Shown piece after piece: positions 6,941 to 15,642 of a stretch of 64,000 bases of DNA; position 1 is the first letter of the stretch, and every line of letters starts with the position of its first letter. Both the position numbers and the translations under genes were made by a program. A model generated the notes under the pieces. That model was not told the DNA's origin and made no database searches. It saw only the letters and a program-made list of their open reading frames with translations. The stretch is from Pseudaquabacterium pictum (GTDB lineage Bacteria > Pseudomonadota > Gammaproteobacteria > Burkholderiales > Burkholderiaceae_C), in NCBI RefSeq assembly GCF_005403045.1, contig NZ_BJCL01000001.1, forward strand, positions 124,001 through 188,000, read 5' to 3'.

Positions 6941-7036
6941 ACGCTGCTTCCCTGCGCGAGGATTACCTCAATCAGGTTCAAAGGGACTGTCTCAGTCGCC
7001 CGGCTTGCGCCGTGCAACACCCCTAGCGAAGTGCCG
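6941..7036 (-). ncRNA. TPP (THI-box) riboswitch
   Basis: Read on the minus strand, the stretch contains the hallmark blocks in order: TAGGGGTG, CTGAGA, CCCTTTGAACCTGAT, GGTAATCCTCGCG and AGGGAAGC. This is the conserved thiamine pyrophosphate aptamer. It lies about 70 bases upstream of the receptor start, with the intervening sequence available as expression platform. A TATCAT -10-like box (7061-7066 on the opposite strand) lies just upstream. TPP binding should switch the TonB receptor off when thiamine is plentiful. Confidence 0.93.
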
Positions 7037-7110
7037 CGGCCCGGGGGCCGCAGCGGCGCGATGATAGTGCAAGCCGCCGGCCGGTCGCCGGGGCTGGGGC
7101 AGCCGCCCCG

Positions 7111-8199
7111 TCAGCCGCGCGGCGGCGTGGCCACGCCCAGGCGCTGGTGCAGGCGCGGGCTGGTGGTGGTGTACTGCAGCAGCTGCGGCTCGTCGGGCCG
7201 CAGCAGGGCCACGGCCGCAAAGGTGGCCAGCGTCGCCTCGTGGAAGCCGCAGAGGATCAGCTTCTTCTTGCCCGGGTAGGTGATGACATCGCCCACCGCA
7301 AACAGCCCGGGCAGGCTGGTTTCGAAACGGGCAGCGTCCACCACCAGCTGGCGCCGCTCCATGGCCAGGCCCCACTGGCTGATCGGGCCCAGCTTGGGGC
7401 TGATGCCCAGTTGCACCAGCAGGGCATCCACGGCCAGGTCCAGGGTCTGGCCAGCGGCATCGGCCACCTGCACGGCCACCGCGCCTGCGGCCTGCTGCAC
7501 CGACAGCACCTGGCCAACCTGGAACACCACGCGGCCGCTGTCGATGCAGGCCTGCAGGCGGGCCAGCAATGCGGGCTCGGCGGTCAGCGTGGCGCGGCGG
7601 TGCAGCAGGGTGATGGCCGCGGGCGCTTCCATGTCAGGCGCATCGGCCAGTGCCAGGGCCGACTGCACGGCCGCATCTTCGCCACCGACCACCAGCACCC
7701 GCCGGCCAGCCAGGGTGCCTGCGGGCGGCAGGCGGTAGAGCAGTTGCGCGGGCGCCAGGGTGTCGATGCCCTCGGCCGGCAGCGTGCGCGGCTGGAAGGC
7801 GCCCACGCCGGCAGCGATGAACACCGTGCGGGCGATGAAGGCCTGGCCGGTGGAGGTGGCCACATCGAAGCCGCCGTTGGCGCGTGGCTGCAGTTGCGTG
7901 ACCTGCTGGCCCAGGTGCCAGCGCGGCGCGAAGGGGCGGATCTGCAGCAGCAGCCGCTCCACCAGCTCGCGCCCGGTGCACACCGGCACCGCGGGGATGT
8001 CGTAAATCGGCTTGTCGGGATAGAGCTCGTTGCACTGGCCGCCGGGCTCGGGCAGCGCATCCACCACCTCGGCCGCGATGCCCTGCAGGCCCAGCTGGAA
8101 CACCTGGAACAGGCCGACCGGCCCGGCGCCGATGACCAGCGCGTCGCAGGTGGTGGGCACGGCGGCTGCCGCGCCGGCGGCAGCGTCAGCCCCGGGCAT
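7111..8199 (-). CDS. Ferredoxin--NADP(+) reductase, thioredoxin-reductase-like type
   Basis: A 362-residue flavoprotein of the YumC family, which moves electrons between NADPH and ferredoxin in the cytoplasm. The FAD site is GAGPVG at residues 24-29, followed by PEPGGQCNELYPDKPIYDIP; the NADPH site is around VLVVGGEDAAVQSALALA; and the C-terminal FAD-contact motif is GLFAVGDVITYPGKKKLI. As in this family, no CxxC redox pair is present, which excludes thioredoxin reductase. It begins four bases after the fdxA stop, so reductase and ferredoxin are co-transcribed. The pair lies just past the sulfite reductase operon and could supply its electrons. Confidence 0.93.
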   Translation of the reverse strand: MPGADAAAGAAAAVPTTCDALVIGAGPVGLFQVFQLGLQGIAAEVVDALPEPGGQCNELYPDKPIYDIPAVPVCTGRELVERLLLQIRPFAPRWHLGQQVTQLQPRANGGFDVATSTGQAFIARTVFIAAGVGAFQPRTLPAEGIDTLAPAQLLYRLPPAGTLAGRRVLVVGGEDAAVQSALALADAPDMEAPAAITLLHRRATLTAEPALLARLQACIDSGRVVFQVGQVLSVQQAAGAVAVQVADAAGQTLDLAVDALLVQLGISPKLGPISQWGLAMERRQLVVDAARFETSLPGLFAVGDVITYPGKKKLILCGFHEATLATFAAVALLRPDEPQLLQYTTTSPRLHQRLGVATPPRG

Positions 8200-8203
8200 G
8201 GCG

Positions 8204-8527
8204 TCAGCGGATCAGCTCGGACAGCTTGTCCTTGCGGTCCTTCCAGTCGTCCGCATCGGGCAGCGGCGACTTGCGCTTGGTGATGCTGGGCCAGTTCTTG
8301 GCCAGGTCGGCATTCAGCTTGATGAAGGCCACCTGGTCGGCGGGCACGTCTTCCTCGGGCAGGATGGCGTTGACCGGGCACTCGGGGATGCACACCGCGC
8401 AGTCGATGCACTCGTCGGGGTCGATGGTCAGGAAGTTCGGACCTTCGCGGAAGCAATCGACCGGGCACACGTCGACGCAGTCGGTGTACTTGCAGCGGAT
8501 GCACGATTCGAGGACGACGTGGGTCAT
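8204..8527 (-). CDS. fdxA: 7Fe ferredoxin FdxA
   Basis: A 107-residue ferredoxin with one [3Fe-4S] and one [4Fe-4S] cluster. Cysteines at 9, 17, 21 and at 40, 43, 46, 50 form the two binding sets, each ending Cys-Pro (DVCPVD, PECPVNA), with extra Cys12 and Cys25. The long C-terminal tail ([13 protein letters not shown]) is the standard FdxA extension. It donates electrons to cytoplasmic reductases. A 112-base gap separates it from cobA; an ATAAAAT-like -10 in that gap suggests its own promoter. The NADP reductase gene follows four bases after its stop. Confidence 0.95.
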   Translation of the reverse strand: MTHVVLESCIRCKYTDCVDVCPVDCFREGPNFLTIDPDECIDCAVCIPECPVNAILPEEDVPADQVAFIKLNADLAKNWPSITKRKSPLPDADDWKDRKDKLSELIR

Positions 8528-8639
8528 GGCGCGTTGGTGTTGTGGGGGAGAGGTGAAGGGGCGGCAGCCGGCCTGCCGCTGAGGAGTGTGTCGATTTTAT
8601 GCGGGGCGCCACCGTCCCCAGGCAGGAGGGTGGGCATGC

Positions 8640-9404
8640 TCAAGGGTCTTGCACGGTGGCCGGGCCCGCCACCGGCCGGGCGCCGGCGCCCACCGTCACC
8701 ACCGCGGGGCGGTCGGCATGGGGTGCGGTGGCGTCGGCCAGCGTGGCCACGGTGTGGTCGGTGGTCAGGGCATCGGGCCAGCCGGCGCGCGAGACCACGT
8801 AGGCCGGCGTGGTGCCGGGCCAGCCGGCTTCCATCAGATGCGCGGCCAGCGCGCCCAGCTGGCGGCCGGCCATGTAGAACACCTCGGTGTCGGCGGTGCG
8901 GGTGGCCTGCAGCGTGCCCAGGTGGGTCATGGCGGTGGTCAGGCTGACGCTGCGGCCGGCGCCGCGGCGGGTCAGCGGCCGCTGGGTGCCGGCCGCGGCT
9001 GCCAGCGCGGCGCTGACGCCAGGCACCACTTCAAACGCCACGCCGGCCTGCTGCAGCGCAGCCATCTCCTCTTCCAGCCGGCCGAAGACGCTGGGATCGC
9101 CACCCTTGAGCCGCACCACCCGCGCATGGGCCTGGGCGGCCTGCACCAGCAGCGCGTTGATGGCCGCTTGGCCGGTGGCATGGCCGAAGCCGCGCTTGCC
9201 CACATCCAGCCAGCGGGCCTGCGGCGCCAGGCGCTGCAGCGCCGGGTCGGTCAGGGCGTCGAACAGCACCACCTCGGCCTGGGCCAGGCGCTGGGCGCCA
9301 CGCACGGTGATCAGGTCGGCCGCGCCGGGCCCGGCGCCGATGAAGGCCACCCGCGCCCCGGGCGGGGCGGCGGCAACGTCGGGCAGGACAGCAGGCCAGG
9401 TCAC
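8640..9404 (-). CDS. cobA: Uroporphyrinogen-III C-methyltransferase
   Basis: A 254-residue SUMT that adds two SAM-derived methyl groups to uroporphyrinogen III, giving precorrin-2 for siroheme. Family signatures include VAFIGAGPGAADLITVRGAQ near residue 20, VVRLKGGDPSVFGRLEEE near 97 and FEVVPGVSAALAAAAGT near 125. It is a stand-alone methylase rather than a full CysG, so the dehydrogenase and ferrochelatase steps must be encoded elsewhere. Its ATG overlaps the cysN stop by four bases; siroheme is the prosthetic group of the sulfite reductase encoded in the same operon. Confidence 0.93.
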   Translation of the reverse strand: MTWPAVLPDVAAAPPGARVAFIGAGPGAADLITVRGAQRLAQAEVVLFDALTDPALQRLAPQARWLDVGKRGFGHATGQAAINALLVQAAQAHARVVRLKGGDPSVFGRLEEEMAALQQAGVAFEVVPGVSAALAAAAGTQRPLTRRGAGRSVSLTTAMTHLGTLQATRTADTEVFYMAGRQLGALAAHLMEAGWPGTTPAYVVSRAGWPDALTTDHTVATLADATAPHADRPAVVTVGAGARPVAGPATVQDP

Positions 9405-10723
9405 CCGGCCGAGCGTACCAGCAGGGCTCCGCTGGTGCGGTTGCTGGCGGGGTCGACGACGATCAGCGCGCCGCCCACCCGGTTGCTGGCGTAGGGCTCC
9501 ACCGGCAGCGGCTGCTGCAGCTCGATGGTGACGTCGCCGATCTCGTTGACCTGCAGGGTCTCGGCACCGACCGGCTGCAGGTTGTGGATGTCCAGCCGGT
9601 GGGCGATGGCGCCGATGCGCGCCTGCACCCAGCGGTTGCCGTGGCGCACCCAGTACTTGCGGCCGACCACCGCGGGCTCGGTGTCCAGCCAGGCCAGCGT
9701 GGCTGTGAAGCGCTGCGCCGGCTGCAGACCACCGGGGCTGGCGATCCAGTCGCCGCGGGAGATGTCCAGTTGCCGGTCCAGCACGATGCCCGCCGACTCA
9801 CCCGCCTGGGCGCTGGCCACGGTGCTGCCGGCGCGGCGCACTGCGGCGACCACCGCGGTCTCGCCGCTGGGGAAGACCTGCACCGCATCACCGGCCTGCA
9901 CGCTGCCATGGGCGATGCGGCCCCAGAACACACGCGGCTGGTGGCCGGCGCCCTGGGCCGACTGGCCGGCCTCGGCCTCGTCACGCGCCACGTACTGCAC
10001 CGGCTGCAGCAGCGAGCCTTCGGTGCGCTCCTGCGTGGTGGGCAGGCGTTCCAGCAGCTGCAGCAGACTGGGGCCGCGGTACCAGGGCGCATCCAGCGGC
10101 ACGGTGACGTTGTCGCCGCGCAGTGCGCTCACCGGGATGGTGGCCGCCACGGTGGTGATGCCGGCTTCGGCCGCAAAGGCCTGCAGCGCGGCCTCCGTGG
10201 CGCGGAAGGCGCGCGCGGGGTCGTCCACCGCATCGAGCTTGTTGACCGCGAACACGATGCTGGGCACCCGCAGCAGGTGGGCCAGCAGCGCATGGCGGCG
10301 GGTCTGCGGCAGCAGCTGCACCGGCGCACCGGACTTCCAGTCGATCTTGGTGATGTCGACCAGCACCACCGCGGCATCGCTGCCGGCGGCGGCGGTCACC
10401 ATGTTGCGGGTGTACTGCTCATGGCCGGGGGCGTCGGCGATGATGAACTTGCGGCTGCGGGTGGCGAAGTACCGGTAGGCCACGTCGATGGTGATGCCCT
10501 GTTCCCGCTCGGCCTCCAGGCCGTCGGTCAGCAGGCTCAGGTCGACCGGCGCGCCGGCGGCCCGCTTCTCCAGGTTCTGCAGTTGGTCGGCCAGGATGGC
10601 CTGGCTGTCGAACAGCAGGCGGCCGATCAGCGTGCTCTTGCCATCGTCCACGCTGCCGGCAGTCAGGAAGCGCAGGGCCCGGTGGTCGGCCACTTGCTCG
10701 GTGGGTTGCAGCACGGCGCTCAT
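9401..10723 (-). CDS. cysN: Sulfate adenylyltransferase subunit 1 (GTPase)
   Basis: A 440-residue EF-Tu-like GTPase that, with CysD, activates sulfate to adenosine 5'-phosphosulfate. G1 is GSVDDGKST at 23-31, with DAPGHEQY and NKLD as G3 and G4. The start MSAVLQPTEQ at 10723 overlaps the cysD stop as TGATG; in-frame sequence upstream lies inside cysD and is not used. There is no C-terminal APS kinase domain (no CysNC fusion), consistent with the APS-type reductase encoded upstream. Confidence 0.96.
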   Translation of the reverse strand: MSAVLQPTEQVADHRALRFLTAGSVDDGKSTLIGRLLFDSQAILADQLQNLEKRAAGAPVDLSLLTDGLEAEREQGITIDVAYRYFATRSRKFIIADAPGHEQYTRNMVTAAAGSDAAVVLVDITKIDWKSGAPVQLLPQTRRHALLAHLLRVPSIVFAVNKLDAVDDPARAFRATEAALQAFAAEAGITTVAATIPVSALRGDNVTVPLDAPWYRGPSLLQLLERLPTTQERTEGSLLQPVQYVARDEAEAGQSAQGAGHQPRVFWGRIAHGSVQAGDAVQVFPSGETAVVAAVRRAGSTVASAQAGESAGIVLDRQLDISRGDWIASPGGLQPAQRFTATLAWLDTEPAVVGRKYWVRHGNRWVQARIGAIAHRLDIHNLQPVGAETLQVNEIGDVTIELQQPLPVEPYASNRVGGALIVVDPASNRTSGALLVRSAG

Positions 10724-11682
10724 CAGAAATACCCTTCCTTCTTGCGGCGCTCCATGCTGGCGTCGCTGGTGCGGTCGTCCATGCGGGTGGCGCCACGTTC
10801 GCTCACCGTCACGGTGAGGGTCTCGGCCACGATGTCGGCGGCGGTCTCGGCGCCGCTTTCCACCGGGCAGGTGCAGGTCATGTCGCCCACGGTGCGGAAG
10901 CGCACGGTGGCAGTCTCCACCGTCTCGCCGGCCTCGGGCGGCGTCACGTCGGTCAGCGGCACCAGCAGGCCCTTGCGGCGGATGACTTCCCGCTGGTGGG
11001 CGTAGTACAGGCCGGGCAGCGGGATGTTCTCGCGGGCGATGTAGAGCCACACGTCCAGCTCGGTCCAGTTGCTGATCGGGAAGCTGCGGAAGTGCTCACC
11101 GGGGCGGTGCCGGGTGTTGAACAGCGTCCACAGCTCGGGCCGCTGCTCCTTGGGCTGCCACTGGCCGAAGCTGTCGCGGTGGCTGAAGATGCGCTCCTTG
11201 GCGCGGGCCTTCTCCTCGTCGCGCCGGGCGCCGCCGATCAGGCAGTCGAAGCGGTGCTCCTCGATGGCTTCCAGCAGCGTCACCGTCTGGTGGCCGTTGC
11301 GCGACTCCAGCGGGTGCGCCAGGCGCACCGTGCCGCGCTTCATGCTGTCTTCCAGGTGGCCGACCACCAGGCGCTCGCCCATCTCGGCCACGCGCTGATC
11401 ACGGAAGCTGATGACTTCCGGGAAGTTGTGGCCGGTGTCCACATGCAGCAGCGGGAAGGGCAGCTTGCCCTTGAAGTCATTGCCGCTGATCCGTGTCTTG
11501 AACGCCTTCTCGGCCAGGCGCAACACCACACAGCTGTCCTTGCCACCGGAAAACAGCAGGGCAGGGCGCTCGAAGGTGGCTGCCACCTCGCGCAGGATGA
11601 AGATGGCTTCCTCTTCCAGCCAGTCCAGGTGCCGGTGGTCCAGCTCGGGCAGCAGGGTGTCGAGGTTCACGCGGGCGTTCAT
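10723..11682 (-). CDS. cysD: Sulfate adenylyltransferase subunit 2
   Basis: A 319-residue ATP pyrophosphatase-family subunit that forms APS from ATP and sulfate with CysN. The PP-loop is SGGKDS at 45-50 (ALLFSGGKDSCVVLRLAEKA), and family blocks such as FPLLHVDTGHNFPEVI and CLIGGARRDEEKARAKER are present. The start at 11682 follows GGAGAGAAGG and overlaps the cysH stop by four bases; an apparent longer frame lies inside cysH. It is complete. Confidence 0.96.
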   Translation of the reverse strand: MNARVNLDTLLPELDHRHLDWLEEEAIFILREVAATFERPALLFSGGKDSCVVLRLAEKAFKTRISGNDFKGKLPFPLLHVDTGHNFPEVISFRDQRVAEMGERLVVGHLEDSMKRGTVRLAHPLESRNGHQTVTLLEAIEEHRFDCLIGGARRDEEKARAKERIFSHRDSFGQWQPKEQRPELWTLFNTRHRPGEHFRSFPISNWTELDVWLYIARENIPLPGLYYAHQREVIRRKGLLVPLTDVTPPEAGETVETATVRFRTVGDMTCTCPVESGAETAADIVAETLTVTVSERGATRMDDRTSDASMERRKKEGYF

Positions 11683-12425
11683 GCCTTCTCTCCGATCATC
11701 GAGACAGCGGCGTCCTGCTTCACATGCAGGCCGCATTCCTTCAGGGATTCGTCCTCCCACCACCAGCGGCCGGCGCGGAAGGGCTCGCCCACCGCGATGG
11801 CGCGGGTGCAGGGCGCGCAGCCGATGCTGGGCATGAACTGGTCATGCAGCGGGTTGGTGGGAACGTCGTGCAGCTGGATGTAGTGCCACACATCGGCCCA
11901 GCTCCAGTCGGCCAGCACGTTGAGCTTGGCGCGGCCGGCATCGTCGGTGTCCGCGAACGGCACCTCGCCGCGGGCATTGCTCTGCTCGCGGCGCAGGCCG
12001 GTCACCCAGGCCGTCTGGCCGGCCAGCATGCGGCCCAGCGGCTCCATCTTGCGGATGCCGCAGCAGGCCTTGCGCAGGTCCAGGCTCTCGTACATGGCCT
12101 TGTCGCCATGGGTGCGCACGAACTGCACCACCGCCTCGGCCTGCGGCCGGAACACCGCCACCGGCACGCCGTAGCGCTGGGTGATGGTGCCGATCAGCGC
12201 CACCGTTTCGGCATGCAGCGCGCCGGTCTCCAGCGTGGCGATGGTGATCGGCAGCCGGTGGCGTGCGATCAGGTCGGTCACCACCATGTCCTCGGCACCC
12301 AGGCTGGTGGACTGCACGACGTGGCCGGCATGTGCCGCGGCGGCGTCCCGCAGGCGCTGCAGCGTGGCGGCCACCCGGTCATCGAAGCCGGCGGTGGCGC
12401 GGGCGTAGAGGGCGATGGCGCTCAT
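11679..12425 (-). CDS. cysH: Assimilatory adenylyl-sulfate (APS) reductase
   Basis: A 248-residue reductase giving sulfite from activated sulfate. Cysteine pairs C121-C122 and C203/C206 (IGCAPCTRA) are the [4Fe-4S] ligands that mark the APS-using form rather than the E. coli PAPS form; C231 in KECGLH is the catalytic cysteine. The substrate-binding SLGAEDMVVTDLI and LETGALHAET blocks are present. The absence of cysC from the operon agrees with direct use of APS. It follows the DUF934 gene by 11 bases and overlaps cysD by four. Confidence 0.95.
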   Translation of the reverse strand: MSAIALYARATAGFDDRVAATLQRLRDAAAAHAGHVVQSTSLGAEDMVVTDLIARHRLPITIATLETGALHAETVALIGTITQRYGVPVAVFRPQAEAVVQFVRTHGDKAMYESLDLRKACCGIRKMEPLGRMLAGQTAWVTGLRREQSNARGEVPFADTDDAGRAKLNVLADWSWADVWHYIQLHDVPTNPLHDQFMPSIGCAPCTRAIAVGEPFRAGRWWWEDESLKECGLHVKQDAAVSMIGEKA

Positions 12426-12436
12426 GGCGGGGTCCT

Positions 12437-12997
12437 TCAGATGCCCTGGCCGGCATGCAGCTCGGCGCGGGCACGTTCTGCGGCGGGGCCGGCTTCCTGG
12501 CTCAGGTCACGGGCGAAGGCCGGCTTGGGCTGCAGCACATCGCCCTGGTAGTGGCCGGCGAAGAAGCCCAGCGCGCGCTGGGCCACGTCCACCTTCTGGT
12601 CGGCACGCAGCTGCGCCTGGCTGAAGCCGGTGCGGGCCAGCAGCGGCACCATGTCGACCAGCACATCCCCAGTGGCGCGCACTTCGCCACGGAAGCGGTA
12701 GCGGGCGCGCATCAGCCGGGCCTGGGAGTAGGCGCGGCCGTCGACCCACTTCGGGAAGTGCAGCACCACCAGGCCGAAGCGCGGCAGGTCGCCGGCCAGG
12801 GCCTCGATGTCGACGGTGTTGGCGAGCTGGATGCCGGCCGGCACGGTGGCCGGCCAGTCCTCGCGCACCGCATGCCACTGTTCCAGCGTCAGCAGGCTGT
12901 GGGCGCGCACCGGCGGGTGCGGCTGGGGGCCGTCTTCGCCGGTGTCGGCGTGCCAGGGGTCTTGCGAGGCGTGGGTGATGAATTGCATGGTGGTCAC
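12437..12997 (-). CDS. DUF934 family protein of the sulfite reductase operon
   Basis: A 186-residue protein of the DUF934 family that habitually follows cysI in proteobacterial sulfate-assimilation operons. The conserved core is NTVDIEALAGDLPRFGLVVL, then FPKWVDGRAYSQARLMRARY and GDVLVDMVPLLARTGF. No catalytic motif is evident. It is thought to assist sulfite reductase, but its biochemical role is not established. The first ATG is used; a second at codon 4 is also possible. Confidence 0.88.
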   Translation of the reverse strand: MTTMQFITHASQDPWHADTGEDGPQPHPPVRAHSLLTLEQWHAVREDWPATVPAGIQLANTVDIEALAGDLPRFGLVVLHFPKWVDGRAYSQARLMRARYRFRGEVRATGDVLVDMVPLLARTGFSQAQLRADQKVDVAQRALGFFAGHYQGDVLQPKPAFARDLSQEAGPAAERARAELHAGQGI

Positions 12998-13016
12998 GCG
13001 GATGGATGGGTCGCCG

Positions 13017-14705
13017 TCAATGGGACGCGGTCAGGTGGCGCTGGGCATCGGCGGCGGCCTTGAACGGCGGCAGGCCGATGCGGCGCACGGTGTCGATGAA
13101 GCGCTCGCCGGCCTGGCGCTGGGCGCGGAAGGTCTCGATCACCGCCTCGATGACGTCGGGCACCTCTTCAGCGGCGAACGACGGGCCGATCACCTTGCCG
13201 GCGGTGGCGGCGCCGCTGATCGTGCTGCCATCGCTGCCGCCCAGCGAGACCTGGTACCACTCGCTGCCGTCCTTGTCGACGCCGAGGATGCCGATGTGGC
13301 CGCTGTGGTGGTGGCCGCAGCTGTTGATGCAGCCGCTGATGTGCAGGTCGATGTCGCCGATGTCGTAGACCTCGTCCAGGTCGGCGAAGCGCTCGGTGAT
13401 GGCCGCGGCCACCGGGATGCTGCGGGCATTGGCCAAGGCGCAGAAATCGCCGCCGGGGCAGTTGATCATGTCGGTGAGCAAGCCGATGTTGGGCGTGGCG
13501 AAGCCGGCGGCGCGGGCCGCTTCGAACAGCGCCGGCAGGTCGGCCTGGCGCACCCAGGGCAGCACCAGGTTCTGGTCATGGCTGACCCGCAGCTCGCCCT
13601 GGCTGTAGCGCTCGGACAGGGCCGCGGCGGCATCCATCTGGTCGGCGGTGGCGTCGCCCGGCGGCAGGCCGGCACGTTTCAGCGACAGCGTCACCGCCTT
13701 GTAGCCCGGCACCTGGTGGGCATGCACATTGCGCTGCAGCCAGCGCTGGTAGGGCTGGGGCGCATCGGCCGGTGTCGGCAGGTCGGCCGCGGGCACCACG
13801 CCAGCCGGGCGGGCAAAGCTGGCGGCGATGCGGTCGAACTCGGCTTGCGGGATCAGCTGCAGGCCGGCGCCCACGTCCTCGGCCAGGATGCGGCTGAACT
13901 CGGCCTCCACCGCGTCGAAGTACTTCTGGCCCTCGGCCTTGACCAGGATCTTGATGCGCGCCTTGTAGGCGTTGTCACGCCGGCCGTAGCGGTTGTAGAC
14001 CCGGACGATGGCTTCCAGGTAGCAGAGGATCTGGTCCCAGGGCAGGAAGCTGCGGATCTCGGTGCCGATGATCGGCGTGCGGCCCATGCCGCCACCCACC
14101 AGCACCTGGAAGCCGATGTCGCCGGCGGCGTTCTTCTTCAGCTGCAGGCCCACGTCGTGCCAGCCGATGGCGGCACGGTCTTCGGCGGCGCCGCTGACGG
14201 CGATCTTGAACTTGCGCGGCAGGAAGGCGAACTCGGGGTGCAGCGTGCTCCACTGGCGCATCACCTCGCAGTAGGGCCGCGGGTCGACGAGTTCGTCGGC
14301 AGCCACACCGGCCAGGGCGTCGCTGGTGATGTTGCGGATGCAGTTGCCGCTGGTCTGGATGCCGTGCATGTCCACCGCGGCCAGCTTGTCCATCACGTCG
14401 GCGGCCTGGGTCAGCGGGATCCAGTTGTATTGCAGGTTCTGCCGGGTGGTGAAGTGGCCGTAGTCGCGGTCATGCACCCGGGCGATGTCGGCCAGGGTGT
14501 GCAGCTGCTTGGCGCTCAGCGCGCCGTAGGGCACGGCCACGCGCAGCATCGGCGCATGGCGCTGCACATACCAGCCGTTCTGCAGCCGCAGGGCGCGGAA
14601 GTCTTCATCGGGCAGCTCGCCGGCCAGGTGGCGCTGCAGCTGGTCACGGAATTGTGCGGCACGGGCGTGCACGAACTGGCGGTCGAAATCGGTGTAGGCG
14701 TACAT
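13017..14705 (-). CDS. cysI: Sulfite reductase, siroheme / [4Fe-4S] hemoprotein subunit
   Basis: A 562-residue siroheme enzyme reducing sulfite to sulfide with six electrons. The cluster/siroheme ligands are C416 and C422 (CPGGDFC) and C459 and C463 (SGCINSCGHHH). The N-terminal blocks GHFTTRQNLQYNWIPL and TSGNCIRNITSD are typical of the family. A nitrite reductase is the main alternative, but the position upstream of cysH, cysD and cysN favours sulfite. No cysJ flavoprotein is adjacent, so electrons probably come from ferredoxin; fdxA and its reductase lie 4.5 kb downstream on the same strand. Confidence 0.94.
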   Translation of the reverse strand: MYAYTDFDRQFVHARAAQFRDQLQRHLAGELPDEDFRALRLQNGWYVQRHAPMLRVAVPYGALSAKQLHTLADIARVHDRDYGHFTTRQNLQYNWIPLTQAADVMDKLAAVDMHGIQTSGNCIRNITSDALAGVAADELVDPRPYCEVMRQWSTLHPEFAFLPRKFKIAVSGAAEDRAAIGWHDVGLQLKKNAAGDIGFQVLVGGGMGRTPIIGTEIRSFLPWDQILCYLEAIVRVYNRYGRRDNAYKARIKILVKAEGQKYFDAVEAEFSRILAEDVGAGLQLIPQAEFDRIAASFARPAGVVPAADLPTPADAPQPYQRWLQRNVHAHQVPGYKAVTLSLKRAGLPPGDATADQMDAAAALSERYSQGELRVSHDQNLVLPWVRQADLPALFEAARAAGFATPNIGLLTDMINCPGGDFCALANARSIPVAAAITERFADLDEVYDIGDIDLHISGCINSCGHHHSGHIGILGVDKDGSEWYQVSLGGSDGSTISGAATAGKVIGPSFAAEEVPDVIEAVIETFRAQRQAGERFIDTVRRIGLPPFKAAADAQRHLTASH

Positions 14706-14718
14706 CGTCGGGGCAGGG

Positions 14719-15492
14719 TCAATGGATCACTTTGAGGCCGGCGGTCACCAGCGACACACACAGCAGTCCGCGCACCAGCCGCTCGGGCATGGACTTGGTG
14801 AGCTGCGCACCCAGCCAGATGCCGGGCAGGCTGCCCACCAGCAGGGCGGCCAGCAACCCCCATTCCACATGGCCCAGGGTGGCGTGGCCGATGCCGGCCA
14901 CCAGGGTGAGCGGCACCGCATGCGCGATGTCGGTGCCCACCAGCCGGTGCGCGGGCAGTCGAGGGTACAGCAAGAGGATCAGCGTCGCACCCAGTGCCCC
15001 CGCGCCGATCGAGCTCAGGCTCACCAGCACCCCCAGCAGCAGGCCGGCGGCCACCGTGAATCCGGCCTTGCGGCGCGCGGGCAGCCAGCGCTCCAGCTTC
15101 AGGCCCAGGGCCTGCCAGGCCTGGCGGTAGGCCACCACCACGGCAGTGACCAGCAGGGCGATGCCCAGCGAGAAGGTCAGCGCCTGCGCCCAGCCCTTGG
15201 TGACGCCGGTGAAGTGCATCAGCCCGATGGTGGCCAGCGCCGCGGGGATGCTGCCGGCCAGCATCAGCCCGGTGATGCGGTAGTCGACATGGCCATGGCG
15301 CTGGTGCGCCCAGGCGCCGCCGCTCTTGGTGATGGCGGCAAACCACAGGTCGGTGCCGATGGCCACCGCCGGGTTCAGCTTGAACACGCTGATCAGCAGC
15401 GGCGTCATCAGCGAGCCGCCGCCCACGCCGGTCATGCCGACGATGGCGCCGATGCCGAAGCCGCTGGCCACTGCGATCCAATCCATGCCCAT
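14719..15492 (-). CDS. TSUP (TauE/SafE) family membrane transporter
   Basis: A 257-residue inner-membrane protein with about eight hydrophobic helices in two related halves. Glycine-rich family signatures are GAIVGMTGVGGGSLMTPLL near the N-terminus and SLSSIGAGALGATLILLL in the middle. The family exports or imports sulfur anions such as sulfite, sulfoacetate or sulfate. It is the first gene of the sulfur operon, ending 13 bases before cysI, so sulfite export to limit toxicity or sulfate uptake are the likely roles; sequence alone does not decide. Confidence 0.88.
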   Translation of the reverse strand: MGMDWIAVASGFGIGAIVGMTGVGGGSLMTPLLISVFKLNPAVAIGTDLWFAAITKSGGAWAHQRHGHVDYRITGLMLAGSIPAALATIGLMHFTGVTKGWAQALTFSLGIALLVTAVVVAYRQAWQALGLKLERWLPARRKAGFTVAAGLLLGVLVSLSSIGAGALGATLILLLYPRLPAHRLVGTDIAHAVPLTLVAGIGHATLGHVEWGLLAALLVGSLPGIWLGAQLTKSMPERLVRGLLCVSLVTAGLKVIH

Positions 15493-15642
15493 GCGTTGTC
15501 CGGGGTGTGGCCGCCAGGCCCCATGCCACGGCGGAGAGGCGCGACTGTACCGACGCTTCTAATCACCGAAAACGATTGATTTGTTGGTTGCTCATGTCCG
15601 ATTGAATATAAAGCCAGCGGTGTGGCTTCCTACAATCACGCC
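15493..15642. promoter_or_regulatory. Divergent promoter region of the sulfur operon and lipoprotein gene
   Basis: A short AT-richer island (15560-15612) inside a GC-rich genome. On the plus strand TTGGTT (15584-15589), a 17-base spacer and TATAAA (15607-15612) make a good sigma-70 promoter 31 bases before the lipoprotein start. No equally good minus-strand box is seen, which would fit an activator-dependent (CysB-like) promoter for the sulfur operon; the activator is inference. Confidence 0.5.

Noticed and set aside
7111-8199. Thioredoxin reductase
   Set aside because: The fold matches, but the CxxC redox pair between FAD and NADP domains is absent and fdxA is adjacent, so ferredoxin-NADP reductase fits better.
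13017-14705. Assimilatory nitrite reductase
   Set aside because: The siroheme enzymes are similar, but the gene is embedded with cysH, cysD, cysN, DUF934 and cobA and no nitrate genes are near.
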